Assembly: GCA_963815965.1 (NCBI GenBank)
Contig: CAWFIT010000004.1
Coordinates: forward strand, 248,001-312,000
Length of the DNA stretch: 64,000 nucleotides
Source of the DNA: DASVFB01 sp963815965
GTDB taxonomy: Bacteria > Actinomycetota > Thermoleophilia > Gaiellales > Gaiellaceae
Reading direction: 5' to 3'
A program made the translations under genes and the position numbers. Positions 10,130-17,580 of the stretch are shown here, one piece after another; position 1 is the stretch's first letter, and every line of letters begins with the position of its first letter. The notes beneath the pieces were generated by a model. It was not told where the DNA came from, made no database searches, and saw only the letters and a program-made list of their open reading frames with translations.

Positions 10130-11143
10130 ATGGCATTGAAGGTTGGCATCAACGGGTTCGGGCGGATCGGCCGCAACTTCGTGCGTGCGCACCTCGATCG
10201 TGGCGGCGACTTCGACCTCGTCGCCGTCAACGACCTCGCGGCGCCGGACGTTCTCGCGCACCTCCTCCGCTACGACTCGTCGCACGGCCGCCTCGAAGGT
10301 GTGGAACAGGCGGGCGACCGAATCAGCATTGACGGGACCTCGTTCCAGGTGCTGGCCGAGCGTGATCCGACGGCTCTGCCGTGGGCGGACCTCGGTGTAG
10401 ATGTCGTCGTCGAGTCGACCGGACTGTTCACTGCGCGGGACGGAGCCGCACAACATCTTCAGGCGGGCGCGAAGAAGGTTCTCATCTCGGCACCGGCGAC
10501 CGATCCCGACATCACGCTCGTCATGGGCGTCAACGACGACAAGTACGACAAGGAGAAGCACCACATCGTTTCCAATGCGTCGTGCACGACCAACTCGGTC
10601 GGGCCGATGGCGAAGCTGCTCCTGGACAACTTCGGGATCGAGCTCGGGTTCATGACGACGATCCACGCGTACACGACCGAGCAGCAGCTCCAGGACCAGG
10701 TCGCGATGACGCGCAAGGGCAAGCCCGACCTCCGGCGGATGCGGGCCGCCGCGCTGAACATCATCCCCGCGTCGACCGGCGCCGCGCGGGCGATCGGCGA
10801 GGTGATTCCCGAGCTGAAGGGCAAGCTCGACGGAATGGCGATGCGCGTGCCGGTTGCCGTCGGCTCGGTCACCGACCTCGTCTGCGATCTCGAACGTCCG
10901 GCGACCGTCGACGAGCTCAACGCGGTGTTCAAAGAGGCCGCGGACTCCGACCACTGGCAGGGGATCCTTCAGTACACCGAGGACCCGATCGTGTCGTCCG
11001 ACATAGTCGACAACTCGTACTCCTGCATCATCGACGGGCTCTCGACGATGGCGCACGGCAAGCAGGTGAAGGTGATCGGCTGGTACGACAACGAGTGGGG
11101 CTACTCGTGTCGACTCGTCGACCTGATCCCGAAGCTCGTGTGA
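10130..11143 (+). CDS. gap: Glyceraldehyde-3-phosphate dehydrogenase
   Basis: A 337-residue type I GAPDH catalysing NAD(P)-dependent oxidation/phosphorylation of glyceraldehyde-3-phosphate to 1,3-bisphosphoglycerate. It has the Rossmann loop VGINGFGRIGRNFVRA, the catalytic SNASCTTNS (Cys152) and His179 in MTTIHAYTTEQ. Asp34 in AVNDLAAPD favours NAD+. The C-terminus NEWGYSCRLVDLIP is canonical, but this last 54-bp coding segment is repeated downstream at 11309-11362. First gene of a gap-pgk-tpiA-gpmI run and separated from whiA by a hairpin-rich leader. Confidence 0.97.
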   Translation: MALKVGINGFGRIGRNFVRAHLDRGGDFDLVAVNDLAAPDVLAHLLRYDSSHGRLEGVEQAGDRISIDGTSFQVLAERDPTALPWADLGVDVVVESTGLFTARDGAAQHLQAGAKKVLISAPATDPDITLVMGVNDDKYDKEKHHIVSNASCTTNSVGPMAKLLLDNFGIELGFMTTIHAYTTEQQLQDQVAMTRKGKPDLRRMRAAALNIIPASTGAARAIGEVIPELKGKLDGMAMRVPVAVGSVTDLVCDLERPATVDELNAVFKEAADSDHWQGILQYTEDPIVSSDIVDNSYSCIIDGLSTMAHGKQVKVIGWYDNEWGYSCRLVDLIPKLV

Positions 11144-11362
11144 GGAAGTGAACAGTTGCTGACGGCTGACCTCTTGAATCAAAGCGCCTGTGCCCGAGCG
11201 GGCGAGCAGACGCTCGGCAAGACCGCGCTCTTGCCGAGCGAAGTCAATGTCGGGATTCGGCGAGGCAAGGAGGAGGCCCGCGGGGGAACCATGGGTTCCC
11301 CCGCGTTGAACGAGTGGGGCTACTCGTGTCGGCTCGTCGATCTGATCCCGAAGCTCGTGTAG
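11090..11362 (+). repeat. 54-bp direct duplication of the gap 3' end
   Basis: Bases 11090-11143 (last 17 codons and stop of gap) recur at 11309-11362. The few differences seen are synonymous (CGA/CGG, GAC/GAT) plus TGA/TAG. The second copy ends directly at the pgk start codon, as the first copy probably once did. The 165 bp between the copies has two perfect hairpins (11211-11240 and 11277-11303). An open frame from TTG 11156 reads into the second copy, but it looks like a by-product, not a gene. The layout resembles an insertion that regenerated the gene end. Confidence 0.8.
11211..11240. repeat. Perfect 12-bp stem-loop in gap-pgk spacer
   Basis: CGCTCGGCAAGA (11211-11222), 6-nt loop CCGCGC, exact complement at 11229-11240. 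A second perfect hairpin follows at 11277-11303 (12-bp arms around ATG, CGCGGGGGAACC type). Together they would give the gap-pgk intergenic RNA two very stable stems, likely 3'-end stabilisers or processing sites. Confidence 0.6.
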
Positions 11363-12415
11363 GTGCGAGCTCCTCGCTCGGTCCGCGACGCGGACGTCGC
11401 CGGAAAGGTCGTGCTCGTGCGCGCCGACCTGAACGTTCCGCTCGCGGACGGGAAGGTCGCCGACGACACGCGCATTCGTGCATCGCTGCCGACGCTCGAG
11501 CTGCTGCTCGAACGCGACGCGAAGGAGATCCGCATCTGCTCGCACCTCGGTCGGCCGAAGACCGACGAGGATCGGGCGAAGTACTCGCTCGCGCCGGTCG
11601 AGGCACGCCTGAGCGAGCTGCTGCCCGACGATCGCCTTCACGTGCTCGAGAACACTCGCTTCGATGCGCGGGAGACGAAGAACGACGAGTCGTTCGCGCG
11701 TGAGCTGGCCGACGGGTGCGACCTCTACGTCAATGACGCCTTCGGCTCGGCCCATCGCGCGCACGCGTCGACCGAAGCCGTCGCTCACCTTCTTCCTGCC
11801 TATGCCGGCCTGTTGCTCGAAGCCGAGCTGCAGCACCTCGGCCGCTTGCTGGGCGACGTTGCGCGCCCATTCGTCCTCGTCTCGGGCGGTGCGAAAGTGG
11901 ATGACAAGCTCGGCGTGCTCGAGCATCTCGGCGGACGTGCGGACGTGGTCCTCGTCGGCGGCAAGATGGCGGAGCAGATCAGGCAAGAGAATCCGTTGAG
12001 CTTTCCGGTCGTCCTTCCGGTCGACGTCGTTGCCGCGGCGACGTTCGAGGAGGATGCGGAGGCTCGCGTAACCGCGTACGAAGAGCTTCCCGACGGCTGG
12101 CTCGGTCTCGACATCGGTCCCGAGTCACGCGCGCTCTTCGCCGCAGAGATCGCAAAGGCAGGGACGATCTTCTGGAACGGTCCGATGGGCGTGTTCGAAT
12201 GGCCGCGCTTCGCTGACGGCACGCGCGCAGTCGCTGAAGCTGTCGCGCGAAACGAGCCTGCGTTCACCGTCGTCGGCGGCGCCGACTCGCTTCGGGCGCT
12301 GACGGAGATGGGCCTTGTCGAGCACGTCGACTGGGCGTCCACCGGAGGCGGCGCGGCGCTCGAACTGCTCGAAGGCAAGGAACTGCCCGGCGTCGCTGCG
12401 ATACCGTTGGCTTAA
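11363..12415 (+). CDS. pgk: Phosphoglycerate kinase (short form)
   Basis: A 350-residue kinase transferring phosphate between 1,3-bisphosphoglycerate and ADP. N-terminal domain: VVLVRADLNVPLADGKVADDT, ICSHLGRPK, ENTRFDARETKND, NDAFGSAHRAHAS. C-terminal domain: VSGGAKVDDKLGVLEHL, FWNGPMGVFEWP, VVGGADSLRAL, STGGGAALELLEGKELPGV. Usual length is 390-400. About 25 residues appear to be missing between VLVGGKMAEQI and PVVLPVDVVAA, the segment which in other PGKs contains AYTF and the GKS-type nucleotide-site helix. Start GTG 11363 directly follows the duplicated gap tail. The stop codon lies inside the terminal repeat of the 170-bp palindromic element. Confidence 0.93.
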   Translation: MRAPRSVRDADVAGKVVLVRADLNVPLADGKVADDTRIRASLPTLELLLERDAKEIRICSHLGRPKTDEDRAKYSLAPVEARLSELLPDDRLHVLENTRFDARETKNDESFARELADGCDLYVNDAFGSAHRAHASTEAVAHLLPAYAGLLLEAELQHLGRLLGDVARPFVLVSGGAKVDDKLGVLEHLGGRADVVLVGGKMAEQIRQENPLSFPVVLPVDVVAAATFEEDAEARVTAYEELPDGWLGLDIGPESRALFAAEIAKAGTIFWNGPMGVFEWPRFADGTRAVAEAVARNEPAFTVVGGADSLRALTEMGLVEHVDWASTGGGAALELLEGKELPGVAAIPLA

Positions 12416-12581
12416 GAGGCTCTCACATGATGATGTTCGTCGATTCGGGCGTAATCGGCGAGTGCGATGCAAGGACGCAGGGAGGCCCGATAGTCGTGAC
12501 TATCGGGCCGACCGAGGACGCTGCAGCGTGCCGCCGAGTGCGTCCGGGCGACACAATCTTCATTGTGTGAGAGCCTCTTAA
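12412..12581. repeat. 170-bp fully palindromic element between pgk and tpiA
   Basis: TTAAGAGGCTCTCACA at 12412-12427 is the exact inverted complement of 12566-12581. A perfect 12-bp stem (12484-12495 with 12498-12509, loop GT) sits exactly at the element's centre of symmetry (12496.5). The 85-bp arms are therefore one long imperfect hairpin: outer and inner parts pair well, the middle has bulges. TA dinucleotides inside the TTAA ends could be a target duplication, as for IS630/Tc1-type MITEs, but this is inference. No reading frame of note. It supplies the pgk stop codon and lies 8 bp before the tpiA start. Confidence 0.8.
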
Positions 12582-12589
12582 GGGAACTG

Positions 12590-13288
12590 ATGCTGATCGC
12601 AGGCAACTGGAAGATGTACAAGCCGCCGGCGGAGGCCGCCGAGTTCTGTGCGGAGTTGCGTGCTCGGGATCTGCCGGCGGACGTCGATGTCGTCATCTGC
12701 CCGCCGTTCGTCTCGCTCGCGGTCGCGGTGCAGCTACTCGCGGGAACGGAGATCGCCGTCGCCGCGCAAAACGTCCACTGGGAAACGGACGGTGCTTTCA
12801 CCGGTGAGATCTCTGCGCCGATGCTGCGCGCCCTCGGTGTGTACGGCGCGATCGTTGGGCATTCCGAGCGTCGCCAGTTGTTCTGCGAGACCGACGAGAC
12901 GGTCGCGCGACGTGCACGCGCAGCGCTCGACGCGAGGTTGTCCGTGATCGCGTGCGTCGGCGAAACGGAGGCGGAGCGCGACGCAGGCGAGACCGAGGAG
13001 GTGCTCCGCCGCCAGGTCTCCGTGCTCGAGCCCGACGATGCCCTGGTCGTCGCTTACGAGCCGGTGTGGGCGATCGGCACCGGCAAGACTGCGACGCCCG
13101 AGCTCGCGCAGGAGGCGCACGCGCTGATCAAGTCGCTGCTCGACGTACCCGTACTCTACGGTGGCTCGGTAAAGCCCGAGAACGCGGGTGAACTGCTCGC
13201 GCAGCCAGACGTCGACGGCGCGCTCGTCGGCGGTGCCTCGCTCGACGTCGACTCCTTCGCCTCGATTTGCCTGGCCGCTTCCCGCTAG
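12590..13288 (+). CDS. tpiA: Triosephosphate isomerase
   Basis: A 232-residue TIM-barrel enzyme interconverting dihydroxyacetone phosphate and glyceraldehyde-3-phosphate. Active-site residues are all present: Lys8 in GNWKMYK, His91 in IVGHSERRQ, Glu157 in VVAYEPVWAIGTGKTA, and the phosphate loops YGGSVKPEN and DGALVGGASLD. It is slightly shorter than the usual 250. The ATG at 12590 follows GGGAA just outside the palindromic element. The gene end overlaps the gpmI start by 22 bp, so those two are translationally linked. Confidence 0.97.
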   Translation: MLIAGNWKMYKPPAEAAEFCAELRARDLPADVDVVICPPFVSLAVAVQLLAGTEIAVAAQNVHWETDGAFTGEISAPMLRALGVYGAIVGHSERRQLFCETDETVARRARAALDARLSVIACVGETEAERDAGETEEVLRRQVSVLEPDDALVVAYEPVWAIGTGKTATPELAQEAHALIKSLLDVPVLYGGSVKPENAGELLAQPDVDGALVGGASLDVDSFASICLAASR

Positions 13289-14712
13289 TCGCGCTGATCG
13301 TGCTCGACGGGTGGGGCTGCGCACCGCCGGGACCCGGAAACGCCGTCGCGCAGGCGGACACTCCCGTCTTCGACCGGCTCTGGCGCGACTTCCCACATTC
13401 GACATTGGACGCGTCGGGGGAGGCGGCCGGGCTGCCTGTCGGCCAGATGGGCAACTCGGAGGTCGGACATCTGACGATCGGAGCCGGCCGACGCCTCTAC
13501 CAGGATCTCATGCGCGTCAACAAGGCGATCGAGGACGGTTCGTTCTTCCAGAACCCGGCGCTGCTCTCGGCGTTCGAACGCGGCCGTAGCGTGCACCTGC
13601 TCGGCCTTGTCTCGTACGGGGGCGTCCATTCGCACATCGATCACCTCCGTGCACTTCTTCGGTTCGCACCTGAGAAGACATGGATCCACGCGTTCACAGA
13701 CGGACGGGACGTGTCCCCGACCAGTTCGATCCACGACCTCGCCGAACTGCCGCTCGAACGCGTCGCCACCGTCGTCGGCCGCTACTACGCGATGGATCGC
13801 GACAAGCGCTGGGAGAGAACCGAACTGGCCTTCGACGCCGTAGTGGAGGGTGCGAGTACACGTACACATACACGGAGCTTGCTGCGCTATGTGCAAGAGA
13901 GCTACGACAAAGGGGTCACGGACGAGTTCATTGAGCCCATCGGGAACGAGGACGCTCCGCGCTTGACCACCGAGGACACCGCCATCTTCTTCAACTTCCG
14001 TCCGGACAGGGCTCGCCAGCTCTCCCGGCTTCTCCTCGACGGCGGGTTCGACCTGACGACGATGACGCGCTACAGCGACGATCTCGACTGCCCGGTCGTC
14101 TTCGACGAGGTGCGCGTGGAAGACACGCTCGCCGAGATCCTGTCCCGAGCAGGGCTGCGGCAGCTCCACGTGGCCGAGACCGAGAAGTACGCACACGTCA
14201 CCTATTTCTTCAACGGTGGCCGCGAAGAGGAGTGGCCGGGGGAGACGCGGGTCCTCGTCCCAAGCCCGCGCGATGTTCCAAGCTACGACCTCAAGCCCGA
14301 GATGTCGGCACGAGAGGCGGCCGAGCGTTTCTGCGACGAGATCGGCAAGGGGTACGCCTTCGGCGTGATCAACTTCGCCAATCCGGACATGGTGGGGCAC
14401 ACGGGTTCGATTTCAGCAGCGATCGACGCGGTCGAAACGGCCGACGCTTGCCTCGGTCGTGTCGTCGACGCGGTCACGGCGGCCGGGGGCGTCTGTCTGA
14501 TCACGGCCGACCACGGCAACGCCGAGCAGTTGCTCGCCGCCGACGGCGTCAGCCCGCACACCGCGCACACGACGAACCCGGTCCCGTTCGTGGTAACCGA
14601 TACGAGCGCCACCGTCCGGGAGGGCGGAGAACTGGCCGATCTCGCTCCTACCGCCCTAGCGCTACTCGGCATCGAGCAACCAAAAAAACTTACAGGCAAC
14701 AGCCTTGTTTAG
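13267..14712 (+). CDS. gpmI: 2,3-bisphosphoglycerate-independent phosphoglycerate mutase
   Basis: A 481-residue Mn-dependent mutase of the alkaline-phosphatase superfamily interconverting 3- and 2-phosphoglycerate. VLDGWG carries the first metal Asp, GQMGNSEVGHLTIGAGR the phospho-acceptor Ser, then HAFTDGRD, FFNFRPDRARQL, FANPDMVGHTG and ITADHGNAEQ with the remaining metal ligands. A TTG start at 13267 is proposed because it gives the family N-terminus and overlaps tpiA. Most actinobacteria use the cofactor-dependent enzyme near other loci, so a gap-pgk-tpiA-gpmI order is more Firmicute-like and noteworthy. Confidence 0.96.
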   Translation: MPGRFPLVALIVLDGWGCAPPGPGNAVAQADTPVFDRLWRDFPHSTLDASGEAAGLPVGQMGNSEVGHLTIGAGRRLYQDLMRVNKAIEDGSFFQNPALLSAFERGRSVHLLGLVSYGGVHSHIDHLRALLRFAPEKTWIHAFTDGRDVSPTSSIHDLAELPLERVATVVGRYYAMDRDKRWERTELAFDAVVEGASTRTHTRSLLRYVQESYDKGVTDEFIEPIGNEDAPRLTTEDTAIFFNFRPDRARQLSRLLLDGGFDLTTMTRYSDDLDCPVVFDEVRVEDTLAEILSRAGLRQLHVAETEKYAHVTYFFNGGREEEWPGETRVLVPSPRDVPSYDLKPEMSAREAAERFCDEIGKGYAFGVINFANPDMVGHTGSISAAIDAVETADACLGRVVDAVTAAGGVCLITADHGNAEQLLAADGVSPHTAHTTNPVPFVVTDTSATVREGGELADLAPTALALLGIEQPKKLTGNSLV

Positions 14713-14716
14713 AAGC

Positions 14717-14722
14717 TATACT
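14717..14722 (+). promoter_or_regulatory. Possible -10 element TATACT
   Basis: TATACT lies 10 bp before the proposed GTG start of the sigma-factor gene, just after the gpmI stop. If used, the transcript would be nearly leaderless. No matching -35 at optimal spacing was found. Confidence 0.3.
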
Positions 14723-14732
14723 CACGCCTTCG

Positions 14733-15341
14733 GTGTCCTTGACCCAGCCTGATCTGGGTGTTCTGCGGAAGGCCCAACGCGGTGACGAGCGTGCGTTCTG
14801 CATCATCCTTCGCGCGTACGAAACGCCCGTCTTCAACTATGTCTTCCGACTCGTCGGCGATCGGACCCTTGCCGAAGACCTGACGCAGGAGGTCTTCCTC
14901 CGGGTGTTCCAGGGCCTGCCAGGGTTCTCGCTCCGGTCGAAGTTCACGACCTGGCTCTTCCAGGTGACGAAGAACCGCGTCCTCGACGAGCTTCGTGCCC
15001 GCGAGCGCCGGCCGCGTTCCGTGTGCTCGCTCGAGGACATCGCGCCGTTCGAGGTCCTCGATCAGCCGCTGGAGCGGATCGAGGCCGTCGATGCACTCTG
15101 GCGCGCCGTCGAGAACCTCAACGTCGATCTCAAGATGGCACTGCTTCTTCGCGACGTCGTCGGCCTCGCATACACCGAGATCGCCGACTCGCTCGAGATC
15201 ACGCTCGCGACAGTCAAGTGGCGGATCTACAAGGGCAGGGAGGAAGTTCAGGCATCACTTGCCCGCGAGGGCATCACGTTCGGCTCGAAGGCCGAGGCCC
15301 AAGCGGATGTCGCCGCCGAGCGCGCCGGCGCCTCCGTCTAG
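14733..15341 (+). CDS. RNA polymerase sigma factor, ECF type
   Basis: A 202-residue sigma-70 family protein directing RNA polymerase to alternative promoters. Region 2 (residues about 20-90): RGDERAFCIILRAYETPVFN, DRTLAEDLTQEVFLRVFQ and KFTTWLFQVTKNRVLDELRA. Region 4 (about 125-180): LNVDLKMALLLRDVVGLAYT and EIADSLEITLATVKWRIYKG. A C-terminal tail of about 20 residues is acidic/Ala-rich. GTG 14733 is the only start near region 2 and sits 10 bp after a TATACT box. No anti-sigma gene is adjacent: the next gene is on the other strand. Target promoters cannot be told from here. Confidence 0.9.
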   Translation: MSLTQPDLGVLRKAQRGDERAFCIILRAYETPVFNYVFRLVGDRTLAEDLTQEVFLRVFQGLPGFSLRSKFTTWLFQVTKNRVLDELRARERRPRSVCSLEDIAPFEVLDQPLERIEAVDALWRAVENLNVDLKMALLLRDVVGLAYTEIADSLEITLATVKWRIYKGREEVQASLAREGITFGSKAEAQADVAAERAGASV

Positions 15342-15351
15342 CACGGCGCTT

Positions 15352-16077
15352 CTAGATCCCCTGGACGAGCCGCTCCGCGAGTGGAGCAGGGAGACCGGAC
15401 TCGAGCATGCGCGCCTGCGTGCGCTCGACCGGATACGCGACACGATGAAAGCGGGCGCGCTGTTCGCGCGTATCGAGCGCAAGCCACGCCGCGTCGGGAT
15501 CGCCGTCGCGCGGTTGTCCGACGGATCCCGGATTGAGCAGCCAGCGTCCCTCGAGCTCGATCTCGGTTCCGGCGGGCGCCAGCCCGCCGTGCAGTTCTTC
15601 TTCGTCGAGACCGATCGCCAGCGCGACGTGACTGTGTCCGACGAGCACGAGCGGTGCCTCGGTCATGAGCAGGCTGACGTACGCGGCCTCTGCGCTGAGG
15701 ACGTACTCCCAGACGGGGTCGCGGGCGCTCGCGTGAAAGAGCTGCGCACCCTCGGCGACGGCGCTCGGTTCGAGCGTTGACAGGTAGGCGCGCCACCGCG
15801 GCTCGAGCGCATTGCGAGTCCAGAGAGCGGCCGCGGCCGCTTCGTCGTTGAAGTCCTCCACGTCGAGCGTTCCGAGCGCGACAAGGTCGTGATTGCCCAC
15901 GAGGCAGATGTCGGCGCGCTCCGAGACGAGCTCGCAACATCGGTTCGGCGCCGGTCCGTAGCCGACGGTGTCGCCGAGACACCAGACCGCGTCAGGAGCC
16001 CACGCGTCGATCTCCTCGAGCACCGCGACGAGTGCGTCCTCGTTAGCGTGGACATCCGAGATGACGGCGACACGCAT
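15352..16077 (-). CDS. Calcineurin-like metallophosphoesterase
   Basis: A 241-residue cytoplasmic phosphoesterase of the YfcE/MJ0936-like group. Metal-binding motifs in order: AVISDVHANEDAL (D-x-H), WCLGDTVGYGPAP (GD), CLVGNHDLV (GNHD), VLVGHSHVAL (GHxH), and a closing LLNPGSVGQPRDG typical of the family. Likely hydrolyses a phosphodiester or phosphomonoester; the substrate is unknown. ATG 16077 is chosen because the D-x-H motif must lie within the first 10 residues. Its start overlaps by 17 bp the start of the divergent M48 protease gene, so the two promoters lie within each other's coding region. Confidence 0.9.
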   Translation of the reverse strand: MRVAVISDVHANEDALVAVLEEIDAWAPDAVWCLGDTVGYGPAPNRCCELVSERADICLVGNHDLVALGTLDVEDFNDEAAAAALWTRNALEPRWRAYLSTLEPSAVAEGAQLFHASARDPVWEYVLSAEAAYVSLLMTEAPLVLVGHSHVALAIGLDEEELHGGLAPAGTEIELEGRWLLNPGSVGQPRDGDPDAAWLALDTREQRARFHRVAYPVERTQARMLESGLPAPLAERLVQGI

Positions 16078-17272
16078 AGGAAAGGTCGCAACGCTAGTCG
16101 TTTTCGTCGCCGCTTGGTTCGTTGCAGCTGCGTTCCTGTGGCGCACGAGCGTCCCGTCGGGCCTCGACGTGAGCGGGCTCGATGTTCACCGGTTCTTCTC
16201 GGCGCATGCCCTCGACCGCGCCACTCGATACGCGCGCTTCGTGGACGTGCTCTGGGCCTTGCACATTGCGGCGAACATCGCCGCGCTCGTCGTGCTCTCC
16301 CGCCGTGCCCCGCGACTCGTGCGGACGATGGGCCTGGGTCGCGTCGGCGCCGGGGTGATCGTCGCGATGCTCATCCTCGTCACGTTCTGGTTCATCTCGC
16401 TGCCGTTCGGCTTTGCGGAGCAGTGGTGGGACGCCCGCCACGGGCTCGCCCCGCACGACTACGTCTCGTGGATCTTCGAACCGTGGGCGCTGCTCACGTT
16501 CGAGGCGCTGTTCGTGTTGATCGCCGTCTGCATCGTGCTCGGCCTGGCCGGCTGGCTCGGCGATCGCTGGTGGATCGTCGGCGCACCGATCTTCGTCGTC
16601 ATCTCCGCCTCGTTCGCCTTCCTCTTCGGCTATGTCGCGCAGCTCGGGACGCACGGTGTCAAGAACCCGGAGCTGCGCGCCGCGGTGCAGGTGCTCGAGC
16701 GGCGCGAAGACGTTCGCGGCACGCCCGTCCACGTCCAGGATGTCGGCGACATCACGAATCAGGCGAACGCGTACTCGAGCGGCTTCGGTCCCTCGGCGAA
16801 CGTCGTGCTGTGGAACACGCTGCTCGACGGGCGTTTCAGGCCGGGCGAGGTCCGCGTCGTCGTCGGCCACGAGCTCGGCCACGTCGCGCACCGCCACGTC
16901 CTCAAGGGAGTCGGCTGGACGGCGCTCGTCGTCGTGCCCCTCTTGTGGCTCGTGACGGTCATCACGCGGCGCCGCGGCGGCATCGCGAACCCGGGTGCGC
17001 TTCCGTTCGCGCTGCTGGCGCTGACCGTGCTCAACCTGCTCGCCGCGCCGTTCGTGAACGCCGTGTCACGCCGATACGAGGCGGAAGCGGACTGGTCGGC
17101 GCTGAAGGCGACGCGCGACCCGACGTCCGCGCGCAAACTCTTCGTCGACTTCCAGCGCACGAGCCTGCAGCAGCCGAATCCGCCAACCTGGGACTATCTC
17201 TGGTTGGAGACGCACCCGACGATCGCGCAACGCATCGCGATGGTCGAGGCCTGGGTCAAGCAGTCACGCTGA
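16061..17272 (+). CDS. M48 family zinc metalloprotease, integral membrane
   Basis: A 403-residue Ste24/HtpX-like protease. Membrane helices: residues about 8-26, 62-82, 100-122, 145-170, 180-200, then after the catalytic centre about 280-300 and 312-332. The zinc site is VVVGHELGHVAHRHV (HExxH) with the third ligand Glu in SRRYEAEADWSAL. The cytoplasmic substrate strand region contains QANAYSSGFGPSANVVLW, typical of M48 peptidases. The final LETHPTIAQRIAMVEAW is the conserved HPs-x-RI motif. It likely degrades misfolded membrane proteins. Its stop overlaps the convergent DUF3467 gene by 9 bp. Confidence 0.93.
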   Translation: MTATRIGKVATLVVFVAAWFVAAAFLWRTSVPSGLDVSGLDVHRFFSAHALDRATRYARFVDVLWALHIAANIAALVVLSRRAPRLVRTMGLGRVGAGVIVAMLILVTFWFISLPFGFAEQWWDARHGLAPHDYVSWIFEPWALLTFEALFVLIAVCIVLGLAGWLGDRWWIVGAPIFVVISASFAFLFGYVAQLGTHGVKNPELRAAVQVLERREDVRGTPVHVQDVGDITNQANAYSSGFGPSANVVLWNTLLDGRFRPGEVRVVVGHELGHVAHRHVLKGVGWTALVVVPLLWLVTVITRRRGGIANPGALPFALLALTVLNLLAAPFVNAVSRRYEAEADWSALKATRDPTSARKLFVDFQRTSLQQPNPPTWDYLWLETHPTIAQRIAMVEAWVKQSR

Positions 17273-17563
17273 GTGCTGGTCGCCGGTCTCCGGCAGGTTC
17301 CTGATGCCCTCGGTCGTCGTCCACTTCGACCACGAGTCCTCCATCGCGTCGAGCAGGTCGCGCATGAACTTGTGCGACACGTTGACGCGTGCGACGACCA
17401 CTCCGGGAACGTCTCCCTCCTCGACCTCGTGGTCGACACGTGCGAACGTGACCGTGAACTCGTACTGCGAGAAGGTGACGTTCGCGAAGTTCGCGTAGAC
17501 CCCGCCCATGGCGTCGGGGTCGATGTGAATGTTGAGTTGGCGCTCCTTGGGTTCCTCTTCCAC
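17264..17563 (-). CDS. DUF3467 family protein
   Basis: A 99-residue protein. The core HIDPDAMGGVYANFANVTFS followed by EFTVTFARV and VVARVNVSHKFMRDLLDAM is the DUF3467 signature: a small, probably cytoplasmic beta-rich protein of unknown function, widespread in bacteria and archaea. GTG 17563 gives the family length; an upstream GTG at 17578 would add five residues. It is divergent from the RCK channel gene, only 17 bp apart, and its 3' end overlaps the M48 protease gene. Confidence 0.85.
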   Translation of the reverse strand: MEEEPKERQLNIHIDPDAMGGVYANFANVTFSQYEFTVTFARVDHEVEEGDVPGVVVARVNVSHKFMRDLLDAMEDSWSKWTTTEGIRNLPETGDQHSA

Positions 17564-17580
17564 GCGCCTACGATACACGC

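Noticed and set aside
11156..11362. 68-codon frame ending in the GAPDH C-terminus
   Set aside because: Its only recognisable part is the duplicated gap tail; the first 50 codons span two hairpins and have no start signal. Treated as a duplication scar.
9908..11986. Minus-strand open frame of 692 codons opposite gap and pgk
   Set aside because: It overlaps three well supported features on the other strand and shows no family motif; typical GC-rich antisense frame.
13285..14400. Long minus-strand frame opposite gpmI
   Set aside because: gpmI on the plus strand has every catalytic motif; the antisense frame has none.
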